From positions 90,952,001-91,016,000 of the forward strand of contig JASDFA010000019.1 in assembly GCA_035772735.1 (NCBI GenBank): a stretch of 64,000 nt of DNA, given 5' to 3'. This DNA comes from Datura wrightii (Eukaryota; Streptophyta; Magnoliopsida; Solanales; Solanaceae). The notes under the pieces were generated by a model, which did no database searches, was not told the origin of the DNA, and saw only the letters and a program-made list of their open reading frames with translations. Each line of letters begins with the position of its first letter. Within the stretch, counting starts at the first letter, position 1. This document shows, one piece after another, positions 54,939 to 64,000 of the stretch. The position numbers were made by a program, and so were the translations under genes.

Positions 54939-56599
54939 TAGTTAGGTGTCGGTTGTTTTGTTGTTGTTTATGTTCATGTTCTATTGTTGTGCCTGTGAAA
55001 AAATTGTGACCTTGTGATTTTGTGAGTATGTTGTGTATTGTAATTCAGTGTGTAATGAATGTTAATCTGTTGTGTGCTGTGTTGAGCTGGTTGTGTAAAT
55101 ATTTTTGTTTTCTATTGAAATTATTGATATTTTAAATTTTTGTTGAATTTTTTTTTTATGATTGGGTTTCTCAGCCTTTGTTTTTGGTGCTTTTACCGAG
55201 AATAGTCCCATTGAACTGAAGTCGTAAATAGTGACCGTTCCCTATCATGGATGGATGACGACCGTCTTAAGGGAAATGTAGTCGATAGGAGGATATTTTT
55301 TCTTTCTTTTATTTTCTTTCATTTGGTTGTTTCCCAAATGTGTCGCTATTTCATGGTTCGAAATTCTTGTTGCGTGTTGTACATGATATTAAAGATGCAA
55401 AGATGAGTCATATGAAAGCATGCAAATGTGAAACATGTTGAGATACCTAGATCATAGAGTTCGATTCGGTGTGTTTGAGGCTTAATGTTTGAATTCTTGT
55501 AATTAGCTGATTGAAGAGTGTGAATAAGTCTTGAGTTGTGCATGTGCAATGAGTGTGAGGTGAGGTTTCGATTCTTCCATGCTATTGTGAAGTGTCTAGA
55601 ACTTTCCTGGTGTGTGTACGAAACGAAATGAAGGATGCGTATTGTAGGAAAGGATGTAGGCATTTCTTTGATTTAACCGAAAGTTTTTCCAATATCATGC
55701 CTACCTTGATAGTAATCCTAGTTAGCCCTATTGAGCCTTTAGCCTATTTTTTTTCTTTCGTCAAAAAGGTACAAACCGAGCCTAACCCCTTCTTTTCATT
55801 AGCCATGAATTTGATCCAAAACTCTTAAGCGCTCAAGAAAAATAATTTTCCCACAGTGTCAAGGAGTAGTAATTGTGAAAAGAAAGGAAAAGCGGAAGTG
55901 GTGAAAGTAAAGATAAGGTCAAGGGTGCACTTGCCGAATATAAATAAAATGAAGATGTATAACTAATCTTTGTTATTAAGTCGAGTGTGCTTAAAGATAT
56001 GGGAATAAAAATAAAGAAAGACTTCAAGAATGGGAGGATGAAGGAAGAAACAATGCCCATAATGTTGGTGGGATGTATTGAAAAGTGCTTAAGGATGCTA
56101 GTTTCTATTATTGGTTAGCCCAGTATTTACTAGTTCCTTAGCTTACATTACAACACGTTAAGACCTACGTGATCTTACATCACGCGTCCTTATATTAGTG
56201 GAGTAATACACTAGAGACAAGCTTATGGGTCGTGACATGATGCATGTGAATTCTTTGGGAGAGAGAGAGAAATCGTGTTTCATATGCCCCTGCATGTAAT
56301 GTTTTTGAAATCATATGATTGAAAAGGGGGAAATTCTCTTGTGTTGTGAGGGCACATGCTTGACGAGAGATTGAATTTCGTGTCGGATGTCTTGATCAGC
56401 CGATTTGCATGAGTTTGCCGAGATCGAGAGTAGATCCTTGAGTCTAGGAGGTCTTAATGTGTTGAATGTCATTGTATTGATGAGACTATGCATGTTCTCT
56501 TGATGATTTGCTATGTTAAATAATCAGTATAACCGTAGCTTGAATTGTCGAGCCAAAGTATCGATGATTGGGTGTCAATTGCATGAGATGTGAGATTAT
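54939..56599 (+). other. Athila C 3' UTR
   Basis: Non-coding, 1.7 kb. It contains the conserved block at 55195-55290 and purine-rich stretches (55850-56060). It includes the region deleted from Athila A (from about 56062 to the LTR). Confidence 0.75.
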
Positions 56600-56636
56600 T
56601 GTTCGAGGACGAACAAGGTTTTAAGTGTGGGGTAAG
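56600..56636 (+). promoter_or_regulatory. PPT with upstream palindrome (Athila C)
   Basis: TGTTCG-AGGA-CGAACA (56600-56615) then TAAGTGTGGGGTAAG (56622-56636) touching the 3' LTR. Confidence 0.88.
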
Positions 56637-58111
56637 TGATCATGGGCAGAATTATATACCCAAGTGATACTCAAATGCTTCATTTCGTCTTGTTTATCCA
56701 TCAATATTTATACATTCTCATGTGATTTGTAGTTAAAAGGCGAATTTATACTAACCAACATGATTAGTGTTGTTTTGCAGGAAAAATGTAATTTTAGGAA
56801 GCTAAGATGCATGTTGGGAGAAATCGGGAATGGACTCGGAAGCGAGCAGTGGAAAAGGCCAAGGAAATGCAGCAAATTAAGGGGCTCCGCGATGGAGCCG
56901 TCTCACGCTGCCATCGCGGAGGCATTCTTCCCCGGATGATTAAAATTGGCCAAGTTCTAGTGGAGGCCCGCGTTGCCTCCGTGGAACGTTGGACATAATT
57001 ACCTGGAATAGAGAATTCTAGTGAAGGTTCGCGTTGGTGCCGTGGCACGTTCGCCAAGCCACGCGTTGCACGCCATGGCACGTTGGGCATAATTACCTGG
57101 AGGACCGGATTCCAGTAAGGGTCCGCCTTTTCACTGTGTCACGGAGGCAGTGCTCCGCGATGCAATCCGTGACACGTTTCTTGTTATTCCAAAAAAAATT
57201 CCCACTAGTATAAGTAGCACACTTAGGTTTATTTTTAATTATTCTGACTTAGTTGAGCAAGGACGTGGGTTACAGGCAGTTGAGGGGACAAAAATCTTAG
57301 GGTTCTTCTCTATCTCTTTCTCCTTTATTTCAATTGTTTGTATGATTTATACTCATTTGATGATGTTTAATCCATAAATGAGTGGCTAAATTCACTTCTT
57401 GCTGAGGTTAAGAACATTTGTAGTGGAATGTAATTATTGATCATCTTGTTTTTTCATCTTTTCTTCCATGGTTGTTCTATCAATTCTTGTTCTTACTGCA
57501 TTAATGTTTGGCCAATGTTAATGTACATCTAAAAAATCTGGTTTTCGCTCGAAAGAGAACGAAATTGGAAAGTTGTGAATTGGTAGGATATGATCTCTTC
57601 TTGGTTTGGGAAAATTGAGAATTGATTTACCTTCAGAATAGAAATATATCTGAAAGTCGTATTAGTCAATTAAGGAATCAGTTTTGTATGGCTAGAACAT
57701 GAATTTCTTTTTATCACAGAAATGTAGGTGGAAGGTTCATGATTCTTAAGTTGGGTTAAATACGAGAGTTTTAATCCATAGGCAATAATTCTTGACTAGC
57801 AACCGAAGGAAGGATTAACCGACTTGTATCAATAAATTGCTTTCCTGCATGTTCGTTTTAGCCTCAGCATGCTCATTACTGTAGTTCAGACTCAATTTGT
57901 ACATTTGTTTTAGATTAGTATAAATTAGAAAACAAACTCCCAAAATCTTCTTGAAACTATTGTCTGCATTCTTAGAGTTAGAGTTCATTAACGCTTGATT
58001 CGATTATTATCTCGGTTCAGTCCCTGTAGGATCGATACTTGGCTTACTTTAGCCATTTTACTACTTGTTCTACCACATGCACTTGCATGTAGTCATTTAA
58101 AATCCCGAACA
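56637..58111 (+). repeat. Athila C 3' LTR (1475 bp)
   Basis: TGATCATGGG...CCCGAACA, followed by TGAAC (58112-58116), the right copy of the TSD. Length differs from the 5' LTR by one 10-bp indel, with many substitutions. Confidence 0.95.
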
Positions 58112-58117
58112 TGAACC

Positions 58118-59235
58118 ATGCCTCCCAGATATTGTAATGGAAGAAGGGCTGCTAATGACAACAAACCTGCCCCATCAGCTCTGGCAACACCTTAGTATGA
58201 ATCCATATCCACCGTCGAATTCAGGGCGGCTATTCAATTGCTAGCTCAAATAGTCACCAAATAGGTGAACCAGCAAGTGGTTCCAGTAGCCAAAAATGGG
58301 TCTGCAGCTGCTGCTCGGGTGCGGGATTTTACCCGGATGAACCCTCCAGATTTTCATGGAGCGAAGGTGGGAGAGGACCCACAAGGGTTTATAGATGAGA
58401 TTAGAAAGATTACCCGTATTATGGGTGTCAGCTCCTTCGAGAGTGCTGACCTGGCTGCCTATTAGCTTAAAGGGGTAGCCCAGGTTTGGTATGAGTAGTG
58501 TAAGGAGGGGCGGTAAGCGGGGGCAGAACCGGTGGAGTGGGAGGAGTTACACATAGCTTTCCTGGATAGGTTTTTCCCTGGGAGCTAAGGGAGGCTAAGA
58601 TGGCAGAGTTTTAGAACCTACGGTAGGGCAACCGGACAGTGGAGGAGTATGCTCTGGAGTTTACTAGACTATCGAAGTATGCTCCAGAGATGGTGGCCAA
58701 GCAAAGGGCTCCATATGTTGAAATTCGTTAATGGAGTATCTAATCTGGTCCTCAAGAGTGCAGGACTGCGATGCTGATCAAGGACATGGACCTCTCTAGC
58801 CTAATTGTTTATGCCCAGCAGATTGAGGCAGAGAAGCTGAAAGATATGGAGTGTAAGAACAAGCAGGAAAGAACTGGTCATTCAGACTATGGCCATCCGA
58901 AATCTGGTAGTAGTAGCCGCCTAAAACAGCAACAGCAGCAGCAACAACAATAGAGAGCCCCAACACATAGCTCAGCTAGCGCCCCAACCTTTCAGTCCCA
59001 CCAGGACTGGAGGGGTGGAGCTTCTAGCTCTCAGTCACAGAGTCTAAGTGCCAGCAACAAGTATCCAACTTGTCCCAAGTGTAGGAATCACCCAGGAGAA
59101 TGCCTTCAAGGGCAAGAGGGCTGCTTTGGGTGTGGACATCTTGGACACAAGCTTAGGAGTGCCCGTCAGCATGGCAAGGGATATCACAATCTAACACGTC
59201 ATCAGCTCCAGCAGGTCGACCAGCCTAGCAGGCTA
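58118..59235 (+). pseudogene. Chromovirus 3 gag, broken
   Basis: Starts ATG 58118 (MPPRYCNGRRAANDNKP). Recognisable gag follows: RMNPPDFHGAKVGEDPQGFI, IRKITRIMGVSSFESADLAA, LKGVAQVWYE, WEELHIAFLDRFFPG, VEEYALEFTRLSKYAPEMVA, a Gln-rich linker and the knuckle region CPKCRNHPGECLQGQEGC-FGCGHLGHK, where the last Cys is lost (LRSARQ). At least eight in-frame stops, several from TGG to TAG or CAG to TAG changes, plus frameshifts near 58580 and 58700-58760. Confidence 0.87.
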
Positions 59236-59940
59236 ATGCAACTAGTACATATGGCGGTCAACGCAAAAAATCATTTTTATGCTCTATCTTCTCGTCAGGA
59301 TCAGGAAAGCTCACTTGACGTAGTTACTGGTATGTTAGGTCTCTTCCATCTAGACGTATATGCCCTCTTAGATCTAGGAGCTACTCTTTCGTTCGTAACT
59401 CTGTATATAGCAGTTCAGCTCAGTATAAGTCCAGAGGTTCTCTCAGAACCATTCTCAGTCTCTACCCCAGTTGGCGAGTCAGTTAGAGCCAGCCGGGTGT
59501 ATAGAAATTGCCCAGTTTCCATCCTAAACAAAGTAATTCCAGCTGTTCTCGTAGAGCTAGACATGGTCGACTTTGACCTTATTCTCGGCATGGATAGGTT
59601 ACACTCCTGCTATGCCTCAGTTGATTGCAGAACTAGAGTTGTCAAATTCCAGTTTCTTAATAAGCCAGTTTTAGCATGGTCAGGCAGCAGTTCAGTGCCT
59701 AAAGGTAGGTTTATTTCCTACCTTAAGGCCTAGAAACTCATTTCTAAAGGATGTCTATATCATCTGGTCCAGGTCAAGGATTCCAACTCAGAGACCCCAA
59801 CCATTCAGTCAGTTCCAGTTGTCAGTGAGTTCCCAGATGTATTTCCTAAGGATCTTCCCGAAATTTCCCCTAAACGGGAAATAGACTTTGGAATAGATCT
59901 CCTCCCAGATACTCAGCCCATCTCCATCCCTCCTTACAGA
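59236..59940 (+). pseudogene. Chromovirus 3 aspartic protease
   Basis: YALLDLGATLSFVTLYIAVQ carries the DLGA active site, then LSEPFSVSTPVGESVRASRV, VDFDLILGMDRLHSCYASVD (MDWL in other copies, so W to R) and CRTRVVKFQFLNKPVL. The 165-codon frame ends at a stop (59731). The linker to RT (VSEFPDVFPKDLPEI) follows to 59940. Confidence 0.86.
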
Positions 59941-60747
59941 ATGGCTCTAGTTGAGCTTAAGGAGTTGAAGGAGCAGGTAAAAGATCTTCTTAACAAGGGT
60001 TTTATCAAACCCAACATCTTTCCATGGGGTGCTCCAGTGCTAGTCATGCATAAGAAAGACGGTACCCTCAGAATGTGCATAGATTACCGTCAGCTGAACA
60101 AAGTCACAGTCAAGAACAGATATCCCCTACCTAGAATTGATGACCTATTCAACCAGCTTCACGGAGCCAGCTGTTTCTCCAAGATCGATCTCAGGTCAGG
60201 ATACCATCAGTTAAGGGTCAGAGAGTGTGACATACTCAAAACAATATTCAGAACTCAGTATGGTCACTACAAGTTTGTGGTGATGTCCTTTAGACTCACA
60301 AACGCCCTTGCAGCCTTCATGGATTTGATGAATAGGGTCTTTAAGCAGTACCTAGATATGTTCGTCATCATATTTATCAATGAAATTCTGGTATACTCCA
60401 GAAATGAGGAAGAGCATGCAGATCACCTGAGGATAGTGCTACAAATACTCAAGGACTGCCAGTTGTTTGCCATGTTCAGCAAGTGTGAATTCTAGTTGAA
60501 TACTGTGACGTTCTTGGGTCATATGGTCTCAGATGAAGGAATATAAGTAGATCCTCATAAGATAGCAGCAGTGAAGGATTGGCCCAGACCTACCTCTCCT
60601 ATAGAATTCAGGAGTTTTCTAGGCTTAGCGAGTTATTATCGACGGTTTGTGGAAGGTTTCTCCTCCATAGCCTATCCTCTGACCAAGTTAACTCAGAAGA
60701 AGGTGAAATTCTAGTGGTCAGACGAGTGTGAGAAGTGTTTCCAGGAG
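59941..60747 (+). pseudogene. Chromovirus 3 reverse transcriptase, active site lost
   Basis: Motifs MALVELKELKEQVKDLL, WGAPVLVMHKKDGTLRMCID, FSKIDLRSGYHQLRVRE, MSFRLTNALAAFMDLMNRVF. The catalytic FIDD reads FINE (IIFINEILVYS), so both Asp residues are gone. Open from 59941 to 60495, then stops near 60493, 60544 and 60712 in the thumb/connection (FLGHMVSDEG, FLGLASYYRRFVEG). Confidence 0.9.
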
Positions 60748-61281
60748 TTGAAGACTCGACTCACTACCGCTTCAATTTTAACCTTACCAGAAGGACCAGA
60801 TGGGTTAGTTGTGTATTGTGATGCCTCCAAAGTTGTACTTGGTTGCGTTTTGATGCAGCGGGGCAAAGTGATAGCCTATGCCTCCAGGCAGCTCAAAGTC
60901 CATGAGAAGAATTATCCAACTCACGACTTGGAGTTCGCAGCAGTGGTATTTGCATTAAAAATATGGAGACACTATTTGTACGGGGCTCACGTGGATGTGT
61001 TCACAGATCACAAGAGCCCTCAGTATGTGTTCAGCCAGAAGGACTTAAACCTGTGTCAAAGATGGTGGTTGGAACTGCTAAAGGATTATGACATGAGTGT
61101 GCTGTATCTCCCAGGTAAGGCCAATGTGGTGGCTGACGCCCTAAGCAGGCGGTCTATGGGAAGTGTAGCTCACATTGAGGAAAGCAAGAGAGAGCTAGCG
61201 AAAGAAGTTCATAGGCTAGCCCGGTTAGGGGTACAGTTGGTGGATTTAGCTGAAGGTGTTGTGGTAATGCAAAGAGGGTGA
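60748..61281 (+). pseudogene. Chromovirus 3 RNase H
   Basis: An open stretch of 177 codons with YCDASKVVLGCVLMQRGKVI, YPTHDLEFAAVVFALKIW, VFTDHKSPQYVFSQKDLNL and NVVADALSRRSMGSV, so all catalytic acidic residues are present. It ends with a frameshift near 61275. This is the best-preserved domain of the copy, but it cannot be made from the broken polyprotein. Confidence 0.87.
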
Positions 61282-62335
61282 ATTCATTCTTGGTAGTAGA
61301 AGTTAAGTCCAGACAAGATGAAGGTCTAGTTCTACTTAAACTTAAAGAAACAGTCCTTAGAAAGGAGGTTGAGGTTTTCTCCCAAGGAGGAAATGGGGTG
61401 CTTCGTTACCAGGGCAGGTTGTGTGTACTGAATATGGGTGAGTTGAGGCAACAAATACTGGCTGAGGCACACAACTCGAGATACACCATTCACCCTGGTG
61501 CTACCAAAATGTACCGCAATTTGCAAGATATTTACTGGTGGAATGGCATGAAGAGAGACATTGCTAAATTTGTAGCTAAGTGCCTGAACTGCCAACAGGT
61601 CAAGGTAGAACACCAGAGACCAGGAGGTATGACCCAGGATATCAGCATACCCACCTTGAAGTAGGAAGAAGTAAATATGGACTTCATTGCAGGTCTACCT
61701 CGGACTCGTCGACAACATGACTCAATCTGGGTAATAGTAGACCGAATGACTAAGTCAACACATTTTGTCCCAGTCAAAATCACAGATTCAGCTAAGGATT
61801 ATGCTAAACTTTATATTCGGGAGCTGGTTAGACTTCATAGGGTGCCATTGGCTATTATTTCAAACAGGGGTACCCAATTCACCTCCCATTTCTGGAAGTC
61901 TTTTCAAAAGGGACTTGGTACTCAGGTCAAGCTCAGTACAACTTTTCACCCGTAGATAGATGGGAAAGCTAAGAGGACCATTCAAACCCTAGAAGATATT
62001 CTAAGAGCATGTGCGATCAATTTTAAGGGCAGTTGGGATGACCATTTTCCTCTTATTGAGTTTGTGTACAGCAACAACTACCATTTTAGCATCCAGATGG
62101 CCCCATTTGAAGCATTGTATGGTAGAAGGTGTAGATCTCCTATAGAGTGGTTTGAAATGGGTGAAGCCACCTTGATAGGGCCAGACTTAGTCCATGAGGA
62201 AATGCAGAAAGTTCAACTAATCCGAGAAAGATTGAAAACAACTCAAAGCCGTAATAAATCTTATGCAGATGTGCGGAGAAGAGAGTTAGCATTTACAGTT
62301 GATGACTGGGTGTACCTGAAAATTTCACCCATGTA
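61282..62335 (+). pseudogene. Chromovirus 3 integrase, catalytic residues changed
   Basis: Zinc-binding H..H (AHNSRYTIHPGATKMY) and CxxC (CLNCQQVKVEHQR), then MDFIAGLPRTRRQHDSIWVI with the first Asp. The second Asp is Asn (IISNRGTQF; ILDRG in chromovirus 2) and the Glu is Lys (GKAKRTIQ; QAEKT in chromovirus 2). Stops lie near 61662 and 61954 (HP*IDG). The core continues MAPFEALYGRRCRSPIEWFE to VDDWVYLKISPM. Confidence 0.88.
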
Positions 62336-62381
62336 AGGGGTAATGAGGTTTGGATAAAAAGGGAAGCTCAATCCGAGGTAT

Positions 62382-62735
62382 GTGGGACCTTATAGAATTT
62401 TGAGGCGTATCGACAAGGTAGCCTATGAGCTAAAGTTACCTTCAGAACTAGTAGCTATGCATCTAGTTTTCCCTGTGTCACTTTTGAAGAAGTGCATCAG
62501 AGATCCAACCTCAGTTGTGCCATTGGACAGCGTGGGGATAAAAGTTAGTCTCTCATACGAGGAACTACCAGTCTAGATCCTTGACCGTCAGGTGCGTAAG
62601 CTGAGGAACAAGGAAATAGTTTCAATTAAAGTCTTATGGAGAAATCAACAAGTTGAGGGAGCTACGTGGGAGGTCGAAGCAGATATGATGGCCAAATACC
62701 TGCACTTGTTCCCTAACGGCTCCAGCGCAGCTTGA
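62382..62735 (+). pseudogene. Chromovirus 3 integrase tail and chromodomain
   Basis: GPYRILRRIDKVAYELKLPS, then RDPTSVVPLDSVGIKVSLSY, one stop (62574-62576), and the chromodomain ILDRQVRKLRNKEIVSIKV-LWRNQQVEGATWEVEADM ending at TGA 62733. Aromatic and acidic positions typical of chromovirus chromodomains are kept. Confidence 0.85.
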
Positions 62736-62981
62736 GATATTAGCTATGACCCTAGAACTAAGTTTAGTTTTCATGACTCAGTTCAGATGTTCAAGTATCT
62801 TTTATGTTTTTAAATGTATAAATGATAAGTAAACTCAGTTCAGATATGTATTTTGAAACGAAGATAGTCATTCTGGCAGTTGTGGAGCTAAATGAGTAGT
62901 ATTTGAAGATTTTGATTGTTATTTTCTGCTTCCTGTGTGTTTTCTAGCATTCGAGGATGAATGTTTACAAGGGAGAGATAT
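62736..62981 (+). promoter_or_regulatory. Chromovirus 3 3' UTR and PPT
   Basis: A short 3' UTR, then CATTCG-agga-TGAATG (62948-62963, one mismatch in the stem) and the purine run ACAAGGGAGAGATAT (62967-62981) touching the LTR. Same arrangement as 32243-32278. Confidence 0.85.
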
Positions 62982-64000
62982 TGTAACACCACGGAAACTC
63001 AAAATCCAATGCGGAACATAAAGCAGGAAATTTGGAAAACTGTAGAAATATTGCAGGACGGCCCACCTGACGAGTCGTCAAGTAACCTCACGACTCGTTT
63101 GGTGAGCCGTGAGGAGAAGGATGGTTAATGTAAAGGAGGGAGGCAGTGTACCAGACAAGGGACGTCACGAGTCATGGTCACCAACCATGACCCGTTAAGT
63201 CACTCGTGGACAGGACTGAGTTGGGAATATTTGGAGTTGACCAGTGTACTCAACGAGTGGGTTAAACGAGTCGTCACTTGTGGCAACGACTCGTTAAGTG
63301 ACTCGTTATGGGACTTAGCATTAAATCTCCAAAATGAGATAGCGTGGTCCACGACTAGTGACCACGAGTCATCGTCATAGATAACGACTCATTAGGTCCC
63401 TCGTGGTGACCTACTAAGGATCCCAAACAGTGGACCTGATGGGAGTGACCACGAGTCGTAGTCAATCACCAGCACTCGTTAGGTCACCTGCTAGGGGCAC
63501 CTGGAAGTTTTTTCCAGCGAACCTCTAAGGACTATTTAGTAAATTCCTATTAACCTAAGCTTTAAACTACGACATTTTGGATCTAATTTCAGACTTATTA
63601 GAGGGTTTGGATGATTCCTCCCCTCATTCTCACATTAACCCTCAGAGAAACATCGTAGAATTCTCTCTGAGTATTTCAGAGCAAGGGCTAGGGCTGAACT
63701 TTTCTCTTCGATTCTCAAGAAAATTCTCTAGGTTTATTCACCAGGTATGTGGGGTTTTAGCAAGGGGATTGTTCTTCCCTTGTGTCCTTAAAATCCTCCT
63801 CAATTTCTTGTATTACTTCTAAGCCTTGAGTTTTTCGAGTATGAAAAGACTTCATGTTTATTTTTGTTAATTTCACTTAAAACGATGTTCATGTATATTG
63901 TTGACATGATCCCCACAAATTCCTATCAAATTGTCAGTGTTTATACATAAGTTAATCTAAGCCCTAACTTTCGAGTTATGAAATTTTGCTTATTAAATTT
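62982..64000 (+). repeat. Chromovirus 3 3' LTR, first 1019 bp in window
   Basis: Starts TGTAACACCACGG. The U3 part (63060-63500) has about a dozen ACGAGTCGT/ACGACTCGT motifs, including perfect 10-bp arms at 63265-63274 and 63286-63295. It continues past the window. Confidence 0.9.

Larger units (their letters stand above)
48291..58111 (+). mobile_element. Athila C: complete, older, pol-less Athila element
   Basis: 9821 bp, LTRs 48291-49755 and 56637-58111, flanked by TGAAC (48286-48290 and 58112-58116). Same order as B: PBS, gag-protease, post-pol block, hairpins, intron, third ORF, 3' UTR, PPT. RT-RH-IN are missing. Both ORFs contain several stops and frameshifts and the LTRs differ at clearly more sites than those of B, so it is older. 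It interrupts the 5' UTR of chromovirus 3, two bases upstream of the gag ATG once one TSD copy is discounted. Confidence 0.95.
46661..64000 (+). mobile_element. Chromovirus 3 (Tekay/Del-like), split by Athila C, continues past the window
   Basis: Plus-strand order is 5' LTR (46661-48070, its start missing), PBS for initiator tRNA-Met, short leader, [Athila C 48291-58111], gag, protease, RT, RNase H, integrase, chromodomain, PPT, 3' LTR (62982 onward). It is homologous to chromovirus 2 and lies head to head with it. It is inactive: stops in every domain, RT active site FINE, and integrase Asp and Glu changed. Confidence 0.92.

Noticed and set aside
63060..63500. Regular short repeats in the chromovirus LTR as a possible CRISPR-like array
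   Set aside because: Spacing is irregular, repeats are short and in both orientations, and the context is a plant LTR.

Overview
The window is plant nuclear heterochromatin built almost entirely from nested transposable elements. No intact host gene, rRNA, tRNA or CRISPR array is visible. The coding families are long-terminal-repeat (LTR) retrotransposons of the Ty3/gypsy superfamily: Athila, Tat/Ogre-like, and chromodomain-bearing Tekay/Del-like. There is also one Helitron. These families, and the third Athila reading frame (a 'putative plant transposon protein' domain common in Solanaceae), suggest a large-genome eudicot, probably Solanaceae. The species is an inference.

Layout. (1) 1-10933, minus: Athila A, the only Athila copy with pol. 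It has gag-PR-RT-RH-IN plus a third ORF, all broken, and its 3' LTR is truncated. (2) 10934-13163, minus: a chromovirus fragment that received Athila A. (3) 13164-21662 (perhaps continuing at 28586-29792), minus: a Tat/Ogre-like element with a 4.3-kb LTR, a tandem-repeat-rich 3' UTR and a decayed gag but no pol. (4) 21663-28585, minus: a 6.9-kb Helitron with both termini recognisable and an internal array of exon-like modules. (5) 29793-36785, minus: chromovirus 2, with 3' LTR through to part of gag. (6) 36786-46660, plus: Athila B, a complete young element flanked by ATGAC, with a fully open gag-protease ORF and a nearly open third ORF, but no RT, RNase H or integrase. (7) 46661-48290 and 58112-64000, plus: chromovirus 3, split by (8) 48291-58111, plus: Athila C, a complete older element flanked by TGAAC, also pol-less.

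Main point. Athila B and C form a non-autonomous Athila type that keeps gag-protease and the third ORF but lost RT-RH-IN. C shows the deletion joint at an 8-bp microhomology that is present twice in the pol-bearing copy A. All three Athila copies share non-coding architecture: GC-rich perfect-arm hairpins upstream of a TATA box in the LTR and again upstream of a TATA-like site before the third ORF; a predicted leader intron for the third ORF; extra copies of the polypurine tract (PPT); a 20-bp perfect inverted repeat after the third ORF; and a gag frame with no conserved AUG but a conserved CUG just after a stop codon. B and C would need RT and integrase in trans from an A-like partner.
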